DNA of 5,025 bases from an uncultured Oscillibacter sp. (GTDB taxonomy: Bacteria > Bacillota > Clostridia > Oscillospirales > Oscillospiraceae): positions 1-5,025 of the forward strand of contig CAMHDB010000149.1 of the NCBI GenBank assembly GCA_946183715.1, read 5' to 3'. The notes below the pieces were generated by a model. It had not been told where the DNA came from. It did no database searches and was given only the letters and a program-made list of their open reading frames with translations. The position numbers were made by a program, and so were the translations under genes. How positions within the stretch are numbered: the stretch's first letter is position 1; each line of letters starts with the position of its first letter. Positions 1-5,025 of this stretch are shown one piece after another.

Positions 1-155
1 AGACGTTGCAACATACGAATCAGCAGTTGATTTCGACCATTGACGAAGTGCTGAACATCCAGCGCGAGGGCGCCGAGAAGCGCCGCGCGGCGGAAGTCGA
101 ACTCCACCGCATTGAGGGCGAACTGCGTCAGAAGCTCATGCAGTTGAACCGCTAA
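1..155 (+). CDS. Toxic anion resistance protein, TelA family (3' end only)
   Basis: Only the last 50 codons and the TAA stop are present; the gene runs off the left edge. The visible peptide contains TNQQLISTIDEVLNIQREG, then an alternating charged helix (EKRRAAEVELHRIEGEL), and ends QKLMQLNR. That asparagine/glutamine start followed by an ISTIDEVL-IQ-EG-KR helix is the typical C-terminus of the TelA/KlaA/YceH family (PF05816). These are cytoplasmic helical proteins linked genetically to resistance to tellurite and other toxic anions or to envelope stress; their biochemical activity is not established. No membrane segment is visible in this part. The gene converges with the chemoreceptor gene and is followed 11 nt later by a strong inverted repeat. 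The family call rests on a short tail, so it is probable, not certain; the coding frame itself is clear. Confidence 0.8.
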   Translation, partial: TLQHTNQQLISTIDEVLNIQREGAEKRRAAEVELHRIEGELRQKLMQLNR

Positions 156-163
156 GCGATACG

Positions 164-205
164 AAAACCTCTCCGGAAACGTGACATTTCCGGAGAGGTC
201 GTTTT
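164..205. terminator. Bidirectional intrinsic terminator between convergent genes
   Basis: A perfect 13-bp inverted repeat (arms 167-179 and 187-199, ACCTCTCCGGAAA / TTTCCGGAGAGGT) encloses a 7-nt loop. On the + strand it is followed within 3 nt by TTTT (202-205); on the - strand it is followed directly by TTTT (complement of 164-167). It lies between the telA-like stop (155) and the chemoreceptor stop (223), which point at each other, so it most likely ends both transcripts. The T-tracts are short, but the stem is long and has no mismatch. Confidence 0.85.
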
Positions 206-222
206 GCGCGTCGCGGCGGGTA

Positions 223-1983
223 TTAATACTTGTCGTTGGCGGAATGGGGGGCGGAGAAGTCGCCAGCGGCGGAGGCAGAAGCCATCACGCGGGAACCGCC
301 CACTTCCTTGCGGAGTGTAAAGCGTCCCACCAGTTCCTTGAGGAGGTTGGCCTGTCCGGACAGCTCTTCGCTGGCGGCGGCGGATTCCTCGGCGGTCGCG
401 GAGTTGGTCTGTACCACGCTGGAAATCTGGTCGATACCCGTGCTGACCTGCGCCACGTCGTGGGACTGCGCGTCGGTCGCCTGCGAGATACGCGTCACGG
501 CGTCCATGACCTTCTGGGCGCGGATAACGACTTCTTTCAGGGCCTCGTCGGTCTCGACGGACAGGCGGCTGCCCTCGTTGACGGCCTTGACCGTCTCCTC
601 GATGAGCGACGCCGTGCTGGCGGACGCTTCCTGAGACTTCGTGGCGAGGTTGCGTACTTCGTCGGCCACGACCGCGAATCCCTTGCCGGCGCTTCCGGCG
701 CGGGCGGCCTCTACGGCGGCGTTGAGCGCAAGAATATTCGTCTGGAACGCGATATCCTCGATGGTCTTGATAACCTTGCTGATTTCCACGGACTTTTCTT
801 CAATGGCCTTCATGGCCCTCATGAGGTCGGCCATATGCGCGGAGCAGACGGCAATCTGGTCGTGCGACGCCTGATTGTCGACTTTCGCGCTCTGGGCGTG
901 TTCGGCGGTCTCCTCGACGGCGTGGGAGATTTCGCCGATAGTCGCGGCGAGTTCCTGTACGGACGAGGCCTGCTCGGTGGCACCCTGCGCCATAGCCTGC
1001 GCGCTGGACGAAATCTGCTCGCCGCCGGAGTTCACTTGGTCGGCGGAAACGTCGATTTGCGCCATCGTTTCGGATACCGCCATTGTCAGCTTGGTCATAG
1101 CGGTCTGGAGGCGGGCGAAGGAGCCGAGGTACATTTCCTCTTTGCGGCTGCGCACGTTGAAGTTGCCCTCGCCCATCGCGGCCAACTGCATTTCCACGTC
1201 GGTGATAATTTCCTTGATGGTCGCGGTGAGGTGGCGCATATTGTTGGCGAGGTCGCCGAGGGCGTCCTTGGATTCGTACTTGATATCGGATTCAAAGTCG
1301 CCCTTGGAGACCGCGAGCGTGACTTCCTGCATTTCGTTGACGGGGTTCACAATGCCGTTGGCAATGGCGATGGCCAGCATAACGCCGACAATGGAGCTTA
1401 CAACCACAAGCAGAATGACGACGACATCGGCGGTAGTGGAGAGCGTCCTTCCGGTTTCAACCGTCTCGAGAGCGGCTTGGTCGGCGGTGGCGCCGATAGC
1501 GTCCAACTGGTCGCGGATTTGGTTCGCCACAGGCTCATAGTATTCGCGGAGGTAGATGTAGCCGCCCTGCACGTCGTTCGCGTTGGCGTAGGCGTAGAGG
1601 CGCTCCAGAATGGGGCTGAGGCTGGATACCGTGGTGTCCAGCGTGGTCAGGACGCTGGGGTCGCCCGTGTAGGTGTCCTTGAGCGTGCGGTTGGAGTCTT
1701 GGAGGGACTGATAGAGCTGGCGTACTTCGGCAATGTAGCTGTTACTGCGGCTCTCGTCGTCGTCGAGCGTGGCTTGGAGGATATTGGCGCGAATCTGGGC
1801 GGCGGCGCGTTTGCCCGTCCACGCCTGTTCAATCGTCTTCAGAGAGGTGTCGTAGAAGTCCTGGAGGCTGGAACCGACCTTGGAGAGCATGACAATAGAC
1901 ACCACGCCCGTAGCGGCCATCATGACGATAACAATCAGGAACGCGGTAATCAGTCTTGCGCGGATTTGCATATTTTTGAGCAT
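223..1983 (-). CDS. Methyl-accepting chemotaxis protein (transmembrane chemoreceptor)
   Basis: A complete 586-residue chemoreceptor that would sense a ligand outside the membrane and control CheA kinase through CheW. Residues about 11-33 form TM1. Residues 34-186 form an extracytoplasmic helical region resembling the 4HB_MCP ligand-binding bundle (contains RIRANILQATL-type sequence). Residues 187-209 are TM2 and 210-262 are HAMP. Residues about 263-300 (MGEGNFNV...LGSFARLQTAM) look like a second, divergent HAMP. The signalling coiled coil follows to about 556, with the near-invariant hairpin tip at 410-447 (IAFQTNILALNAAVEAARAG, then KGFAVVADEVRNLA). Glutamine/glutamate pairs near 337-344 and 532-540 are candidate methylation sites. 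There is no C-terminal NWETF-like CheR tether; the tail ends SANDKY. I chose the ATG at 1983 because AAGGAG lies 9 nt upstream; an ATG eight codons earlier (2007) has no ribosome binding site. The ligand cannot be predicted. No other chemotaxis gene is visible. Confidence 0.96.
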   Translation of the reverse strand: MLKNMQIRARLITAFLIVIVMMAATGVVSIVMLSKVGSSLQDFYDTSLKTIEQAWTGKRAAAQIRANILQATLDDDESRSNSYIAEVRQLYQSLQDSNRTLKDTYTGDPSVLTTLDTTVSSLSPILERLYAYANANDVQGGYIYLREYYEPVANQIRDQLDAIGATADQAALETVETGRTLSTTADVVVILLVVVSSIVGVMLAIAIANGIVNPVNEMQEVTLAVSKGDFESDIKYESKDALGDLANNMRHLTATIKEIITDVEMQLAAMGEGNFNVRSRKEEMYLGSFARLQTAMTKLTMAVSETMAQIDVSADQVNSGGEQISSSAQAMAQGATEQASSVQELAATIGEISHAVEETAEHAQSAKVDNQASHDQIAVCSAHMADLMRAMKAIEEKSVEISKVIKTIEDIAFQTNILALNAAVEAARAGSAGKGFAVVADEVRNLATKSQEASASTASLIEETVKAVNEGSRLSVETDEALKEVVIRAQKVMDAVTRISQATDAQSHDVAQVSTGIDQISSVVQTNSATAEESAAASEELSGQANLLKELVGRFTLRKEVGGSRVMASASAAGDFSAPHSANDKY

Positions 1984-2213
1984 TGGGTCATTCTCCTTCT
2001 CTGTCATGGATATACGCCCGCAAAAGGTCAGGCGTCCTGTAAATTCTCCGCCGTGGCGGCGGAGTCCGCAGGGTTTCGCGCTGTCTCGACGGGGCGCGGA
2101 AAGCGGATTCGTCGCGTTTTCCGCGGAAGTCCCGAAAGCCGGAGCAGTCGCCAGGGAAAATAACTATCAGAAGCGCCACCTCCTGAAAAGTTCAAAATTT
2201 GCGTTACCCGTCT
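1984..2213 (-). promoter_or_regulatory. Long, structured 5' leader of the chemoreceptor mRNA
   Basis: From the predicted promoter to the ATG there are about 230 nt without a convincing gene. On the minus strand I see four separate helices. The first is TCAGGAG/CTTCTGA (2186-2180 with 2173-2167; one G-U). The second is CGCGGAAA/TTTCCGCG (2125-2118 with 2102-2095, 15-nt loop). The third is CTCCGCCG/CGGCGGAG (2064-2057 with 2053-2046, loop CCA), closed outside by CCTG/CAGG across a 4/6-nt internal loop. The fourth is ACGCCTG/CGGGCGT (2035-2029 with 2020-2014; one G-U), abutting the third. None is followed by a T-tract, so they are not terminators. I checked by eye for the c-di-GMP-I (GEMM) core motifs, common upstream of chemoreceptor genes, and did not find them. 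Whether this is a regulatory RNA or just GC-rich DNA is open. Confidence 0.4.
1993..1998 (-). promoter_or_regulatory. Ribosome binding site deciding the chemoreceptor start
   Basis: AAGGAG on the minus strand, 9 nt before the ATG at 1983. The other in-frame ATG at 2007 lies upstream of this site and has nothing comparable before it, so the shorter protein is preferred. The same 9-nt spacing is seen at the next two genes upstream. Confidence 0.85.
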
Positions 2214-2219
2214 TTTCCT

Positions 2220-2248
2220 ATTTTAATACAAATTTCCCGTTTCGTCAA
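2220..2248 (-). promoter_or_regulatory. SigA-type promoter of the chemoreceptor gene
   Basis: On the minus strand, TTGACG (-35, 2248-2243, 5 of 6 consensus) is followed after exactly 17 nt by TAAAAT (-10, 2225-2220, 5 of 6 consensus). The region is locally AT-rich within GC-rich surroundings. Predicted transcription start is near 2213. A T7 tract (2276-2270) lies a little upstream of the -35. No flagellar sigma-28 (TAAA-N15-GCCGATAA) match is seen, so the receptor appears to be driven by the housekeeping sigma factor. Confidence 0.75.
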
Positions 2249-2269
2249 CCGTTTCCTGTCCGGAAGCGG

Positions 2270-2298
2270 AAAAAAATCAATTCCCAAAAAACGGGGAA
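2270..2298 (-). terminator. Probable weak intrinsic terminator after the lysine-rich membrane protein gene
   Basis: On the minus strand, TTCCC (2298-2294), an 8-nt loop and GGGAA (2285-2281) form a 5-bp stem, followed by TTGA and then seven Ts (2276-2270). It starts 24 nt after the TAA stop at 2323. The stem is short, so some read-through into the chemoreceptor gene is possible; the T-tract also sits just upstream of the chemoreceptor promoter. Confidence 0.45.
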
Positions 2299-2322
2299 AG
2301 CAGAAATAACAGGCAGTGGAAG

Positions 2323-3186
2323 TTACGACGGTTCGGCCTCGGTTTCGGCGTCGGCCCCCTCCTCGACAGGTTCGGGTTCGGGTTCCGGCTCGGGTTCGGG
2401 GCGCGGGGGCGTCCAGTTGAGTTCGGTCACGGTATTGGTCGCCTCGTCGAGCTTGTAGATTTTGCGCGCGCCGCGCTGGGTCAGCAGGTACAGGCCCTCC
2501 ACGCTGTTCGTCCCGGCGCGCCCGGAAACGCTGTAGACGTGGAACTCCTTGCAGGGCACGTCGTCGACGAGAATCAGGTGTTCGGAGGCAAAGATGTCGT
2601 ACTCGTCCATGCTCTCGCCGGGCAGTCCGAGGGCCTCGGGCGGCAGGGAGCGGAAATAGCTGATGGATTCCGATGTCGTCATGGACACCACGATGTCCAC
2701 GGGCTTCTGTTCGGGTTCTTCAATGGGCGGCCCGTCTTCGAGGCCTTCGGGGGCGGGGGTGCCGTCCGAACCGGGCGCGGGTTCGTCCGGAGGCGCTTCG
2801 GGTTCGGCGTCCGGAGGGGGTTCGGGTTCGCCGTCGCGGGGTTCGCCCTGCTTGGCGCGCTCCGTATTCTCCACCTGTGCCGACAGCGCCGCGCCGGGGT
2901 CGCCGGGGTCGATATCCTCCGCGGGCTTGCCGCGCAGGCGCGGGAGTACCACGAACACCACCGCCAGCACCGCGACTATCAGCACCACAAAGACCGGAAT
3001 CAGTATCAGCAACAGCGGCGGGCCCTTCTTCTTGGTGCCCTCCTCGCCTTCCGCGCCCTCGGGGGCGTCCTTACCCTTTTTGGCCTTTTTTTCCTTGGGT
3101 TTCTTTTCCTTGGGAGGCTTTTCCTTTTTGGGCTTTTTCTCTTTCTTCTTTTTGCCCTTCTTTTCTTCAGTGGCTTCGTCACTCAT
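2323..3186 (-). CDS. Single-pass membrane protein with Lys-rich cytoplasmic tail and acidic Pro/Glu-rich outer part; function unknown
   Basis: I do not recognise a named family. The 287-residue protein has five parts. Residues 9-54 are very rich in lysine, with KEKKPK-like units and almost no hydrophobic residues. Residues 57-82 are one strongly hydrophobic helix (LLLILIPVFVVLIVAVLAVV). Residues 86-162 are an acidic, proline-rich, probably disordered linker. Residues about 163-260 look folded (YFRSLPPEALGLPG, HLILVDDVPCKEFHVYSVSG, GLYLLTQRGARKIYKLDEAT). Residues 262-287 are a tail with PEPEPEPEPEP. The positive N-terminus predicts N-in, C-out topology. There is no lipobox or cleavable signal peptide, and one cysteine (212). 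The start at 3186 follows AAGGAGG by 9 nt; an ATG at 3222 has no good ribosome binding site and would add MDTPISTRRTRP. The gene lies 71 nt after the EAL-HDOD gene with no promoter seen between them, so they may be co-transcribed. A role in envelope anchoring or signalling is conceivable, but the sequence does not show it. Confidence 0.85.
   Translation of the reverse strand: MSDEATEEKKGKKKKEKKPKKEKPPKEKKPKEKKAKKGKDAPEGAEGEEGTKKKGPPLLLILIPVFVVLIVAVLAVVFVVLPRLRGKPAEDIDPGDPGAALSAQVENTERAKQGEPRDGEPEPPPDAEPEAPPDEPAPGSDGTPAPEGLEDGPPIEEPEQKPVDIVVSMTTSESISYFRSLPPEALGLPGESMDEYDIFASEHLILVDDVPCKEFHVYSVSGRAGTNSVEGLYLLTQRGARKIYKLDEATNTVTELNWTPPRPEPEPEPEPEPVEEGADAETEAEPS
2369..2400. repeat. Degenerate hexanucleotide tandem repeat encoding Pro-Glu
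   Basis: About five imperfect copies of GGTTCG/GGCTCG-type units on the + strand, which encode the PEPEPEPEPEP run near the C-terminus of the minus-strand membrane protein. Third-position variation (GAA/GAG, CCC/CCG) suggests an older repeat, not a freshly expanded one. Copy number may vary between strains. Confidence 0.7.
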
Positions 3187-3195
3187 TGGTCGTGT

Positions 3196-3202
3196 CCTCC
3201 TT
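3196..3202 (-). promoter_or_regulatory. Ribosome binding site deciding the membrane protein start
   Basis: AAGGAGG on the minus strand, 9 nt before the ATG at 3186. It lies inside the 12-codon extension that the ATG at 3222 would give, which argues that the extension is not translated or is minor. Confidence 0.85.
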
Positions 3203-3257
3203 GTTGATATCGGCGTGTCCATCCTGTCTATCGACGCGTCGGCGCTTTCCTCATAAA

Positions 3258-4526
3258 TCAGGTTGACAGCGGCTTGTCCATACGGGCAACCGCCGCTTCC
3301 GTCTCCTCGACGCAGGCCCGGTAGGCGTCGTGAATCTGGTACTTGTCCAGAGACAGGCCGATATCCGGGAAAACCGTGTCGTGTTCGCGGGCCTCGTAGA
3401 GTTCGGCGTAGCGGAGGAGGGCGGCGTAGTCGTTATCGTCGGCACCGCCGAGGAGGGCCGCCCAGACTTCCGGAGGCAGTGCCAGTCCGCGCAACAGGTA
3501 CGCCGGACGCTCCCCGACAATTTCTTCCGCCATGCTCAGGACGCCCAGCAGAAAGACGTGTCCGCCGTGTACGTCGACGTTGAGTTTTGATTTCGCGGCG
3601 AGGGCGTCCATGAACAGCCCCCGGCGGTAGGCGTAGAGCGGGAGATGTTCGTCGCCGGAGGCGTTGTTGTGCCGCAGGTACGCCAGACAGGCCCAGCGCC
3701 GGAGCCATTGCGGCCCCATGCGGTAAATGACAGCGCGCAAGTCGGGCGGTTGTTTGGACTTGGCGCGCGTCGCGCCCGACGGCGGCGACAACAGCGCCAT
3801 TTCGCGCGGGAACAGGTACGACAACAGCAAATCGTTCCGGATGATTTCCGCGCACTCGACTTCCCAGCGCACATCCGGCGAGATTTCAAGCAACGCCGAC
3901 AGGATTTTCCCGCAGGAAGTCTCGACAAGCGGCAGAATCGGGATGGACAGCATGTCGGGGCGTCCGAAGTAGTAGCCCTGAAAGAGCTGGTAGCCCATGC
4001 TCCGGGCGCTCTCGAACTCCTTCTGACTTTCCACGCGGTCGGCCATAAAGACGGTTTCGGGGTTGCCGTAGCGCCGGACGGCGGCCCGCTGGAAGACCGA
4101 ATTGGTACTCCGGAAGTTGACGCGGATAATGTCGAACAGGGACAAATAGGGGCGGAAATGCGTCTGCCCGAGGTAGTTCTTCAATACGAGGAAGTAGTCG
4201 GCCTGACGGAGCTCGCGGAGGGTGTTTTCCATGCGGTCATTCATGACGGCGTTGCCCATGACCTGTACCACGACTTTTTTCGGGTCGGCGCGGTTTACAA
4301 AGCCGTCCATGATGAGATTGGACGTGAAATTCACGTAGGCGGGGCGTCCGCCCGTGAGCTGTTCCAATCCGAACAGCGTCACGGCGTCCGTCAGGACTTT
4401 GCGCGTGGCGGCGTCGCCGTTCGTGACGCGCGCCGCGTTGCTCTCGCCGTTCCGGTACAGCAACTCGTAGCCCACGGTTTCCCGGCGCTGGTTGAAAATC
4501 GGCTGACGCGCGATATAGGCATTCAA
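3258..4526 (-). CDS. EAL-HDOD signalling protein (YuxH-like) with degenerate EAL domain
   Basis: A 422-residue protein, a typical length for the YuxH/CdgJ type: N-terminal EAL domain (about 3-200) and C-terminal HDOD domain (about 205-400). It opens with MNAYIARQPIFNQRRETVGYE, the family hallmark, and the EAL half closes with FQGYYFGRP. EAL domains hydrolyse c-di-GMP, but here most catalytic positions are changed. ELLYR (21-25) keeps the first Glu and Asn66 (YVNFTS) is kept, but the second metal Glu is replaced (VVVQVM, Gln88), the DDFG pair reads LKNYLG (Lys116-Asn117), K-x-D reads RVN (135-137), and AE-VE reads AD-VE (Asp163). No hydrolysis is expected. HDOD domains are HD-related folds without the metal-binding His-Asp and act in protein-protein signalling. 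Family members affect motility or c-di-GMP responses in other bacteria; here the partner is unknown. No membrane segment is visible. The start is a TTG at 4526 preceded by a strong but structured ribosome binding site; the first in-frame ATG is about 70 codons later and would cut the domain. The gene starts 25 nt after the preceding stop. Confidence 0.9.
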   Translation of the reverse strand: MNAYIARQPIFNQRRETVGYELLYRNGESNAARVTNGDAATRKVLTDAVTLFGLEQLTGGRPAYVNFTSNLIMDGFVNRADPKKVVVQVMGNAVMNDRMENTLRELRQADYFLVLKNYLGQTHFRPYLSLFDIIRVNFRSTNSVFQRAAVRRYGNPETVFMADRVESQKEFESARSMGYQLFQGYYFGRPDMLSIPILPLVETSCGKILSALLEISPDVRWEVECAEIIRNDLLLSYLFPREMALLSPPSGATRAKSKQPPDLRAVIYRMGPQWLRRWACLAYLRHNNASGDEHLPLYAYRRGLFMDALAAKSKLNVDVHGGHVFLLGVLSMAEEIVGERPAYLLRGLALPPEVWAALLGGADDNDYAALLRYAELYEAREHDTVFPDIGLSLDKYQIHDAYRACVEETEAAVARMDKPLST

Positions 4527-4543
4527 GGGAGAGCACCCCCTTT
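4527..4543 (-). promoter_or_regulatory. Shine-Dalgarno site folded into a hairpin before a TTG start
   Basis: On the minus strand AAAGGGGGTG (4543-4534) matches the 16S anti-SD pairing sequence AAAGGAGGTG at 9 of 10 positions, the exception allowing a G-U pair, with 9 nt from the G-run to TTG. The G-run GGGGG (4540-4536) can pair with CTCCC (4531-4527) across a TGCT loop (four G-C, one G-U), ending at the start codon. The upstream gene stops at 4552, 11 nt before the site, so a terminating ribosome could open the hairpin. This supports the TTG start and suggests translational coupling. Confidence 0.6.
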
Positions 4544-4551
4544 GTTACATA

Positions 4552-5025
4552 TTACACGATTTCCACGCGGTCGCCGTCCTTGATGACTTCCTGAAACTGT
4601 CCCGGCGCGCCGTTCACGCGCAGTTCTACGGGCTTGTCGAGGTTCTGGAAGTCGAGGTCGGAGAACTTCAGCAAATCCATGAGGTAGTACGGCTCGCCGC
4701 CCGGCTTGCCGAACAGCATGAGCTTTTCGCCGTTGAGCGTGACGCGGATTTGTCCGGCGTCGTCGGCGGGCGCGGGCGCTTCCTCTACGGGTTCGGCGTC
4801 CTTGCGGTCGGCCCAGACATCGTCCCCGGTATGAATCACGGTATCAAGCCGCGCCTTCGCGCCGTTGACGGTGACTTTCCCGGTGAAATCGCTCCCGAGT
4901 ACGTCGGAAATCTTCCGCGACGCGTCCTCCCCGGGCTTGGCCTGTACGAATTGCAGATGGTCTCCGGCGCGTACCGTGTCGGTCAGGGTAGCAAGCTCTC
5001 CGTTCAAGAGAATCACGGGCGGCAC
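4552..5025 (-). CDS. C-terminal part of a protein with repeated beta-grasp-like modules (possibly FtsA/PilM-like); 5' end outside window
   Basis: The reading frame is open at the right edge, so the GTG at the edge is not taken as a start; 157 codons and a TAA stop are visible. The segment holds a recurring unit: a strand ending in (V/L)-N-G, a short strand, then T-x-(V/I)-x-x-GD-x-(V/L). Copies occur at visible residues 4-24 (LLNGE...AGDHL), 50-70 (VTVNGAK...HTGDDV) and 134-157 (LRVNGAP...KDGDRVEIV), with a half copy at 93-104 (RVTLNGEK). An acidic Ala/Pro linker (76-90) splits them. Such NG...GD units resemble ubiquitin-like beta-grasp (ThiS/SLBB-like) folds. From memory, similar tails with a NGEDAS-like motif (here PGEDAS) occur at the end of large FtsA-type actin-like ATPases of Clostridia; this identification is tentative because the ATPase part is not in view. 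The next gene starts 25 nt downstream and is probably translationally coupled. Confidence 0.75.
   Translation of the reverse strand: MPPVILLNGELATLTDTVRAGDHLQFVQAKPGEDASRKISDVLGSDFTGKVTVNGAKARLDTVIHTGDDVWADRKDAEPVEEAPAPADDAGQIRVTLNGEKLMLFGKPGGEPYYLMDLLKFSDLDFQNLDKPVELRVNGAPGQFQEVIKDGDRVEIV

Noticed and set aside
1984..2007. Longer chemoreceptor starting at the ATG at 2007
   Set aside because: No Shine-Dalgarno sequence precedes it, and the strong AAGGAG lies within the extension at the right distance for the ATG at 1983.
2046..2064. GC-rich 8-bp hairpin as an intrinsic terminator or attenuator
   Set aside because: It is not followed by a T-tract on either strand; kept only as a leader structure element.
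181..2163. 660-codon open frame on the + strand, fully antisense to the chemoreceptor gene
   Set aside because: Its product is a Gly/Arg/His/Leu/Val-rich shadow of a GC-rich coding sequence, with no ribosome binding site, and its first codon lies within the terminator hairpin. The opposite strand is an unmistakable chemoreceptor.
1984..2213. c-di-GMP-I (GEMM) riboswitch in the chemoreceptor leader
   Set aside because: The expected core sequences and tetraloop/receptor pattern could not be found by eye. A covariance search would settle it; a significant hit would overturn this rejection.
2539..3207. Open frames of 197-222 codons on the + strand opposite the lysine-rich membrane protein gene
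   Set aside because: They are complements of repetitive Lys/Glu/Pro codons (giving Phe/Leu or Gly/Ser/Pro runs) and lack plausible starts; the minus-strand frame has a strong ribosome binding site and a sensible topology.
3645..4583. 312-codon + strand frame opposite the EAL-HDOD gene
   Set aside because: Antisense shadow; the minus strand shows clear EAL and HDOD family motifs along its whole length.

Overview
The window looks like a GC-rich, low-redundancy stretch of a Gram-positive anaerobe chromosome, most likely a clostridial (Oscillospiraceae-like) bacterium. This placement is an inference. It rests on strong AAGGAGG-type ribosome binding sites exactly 9 nt from three starts, a TTG start codon, a YuxH-type EAL-HDOD protein, a Firmicutes-style chemoreceptor and a SigA-type promoter. 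Nothing in the window fixes genus or species.

Layout: on the + strand the first 155 bases are the last 50 codons of a TelA-family (toxic anion resistance) gene. It converges on a minus-strand block, and a perfect 13-bp inverted repeat between them probably terminates both transcripts. Reading the minus strand from the right edge, the order is: the 3' end of a gene for a protein with repeated beta-grasp-like modules (possibly an FtsA/PilM-like ATPase); an EAL-HDOD protein whose EAL domain has lost most catalytic residues; a single-pass membrane protein with a lysine-rich cytoplasmic tail and an acidic Pro/Glu-rich extracytoplasmic part; then, after a 339-bp gap, a complete methyl-accepting chemotaxis protein (MCP).

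The first three minus-strand genes are close together (25 and 71 nt gaps, no visible internal promoter) and are likely one transcript, probably ending at a weak stem plus T-tract just after the membrane protein gene. The MCP gene has its own well-formed promoter (TTGACG, 17 nt, TAAAAT), followed by a predicted ~230-nt GC-rich leader with several hairpins.

Functionally, the MCP is a transmembrane chemoreceptor. The EAL-HDOD protein is probably a protein-interaction or signalling scaffold, not a c-di-GMP phosphodiesterase. The roles of the membrane protein and the beta-grasp protein are unknown. I see no mobile element, CRISPR array, tRNA or rRNA. The least ordinary signals are the structured MCP leader, the hairpin that buries the Shine-Dalgarno sequence of the TTG-started EAL-HDOD gene, and the catalytically degenerate EAL domain.
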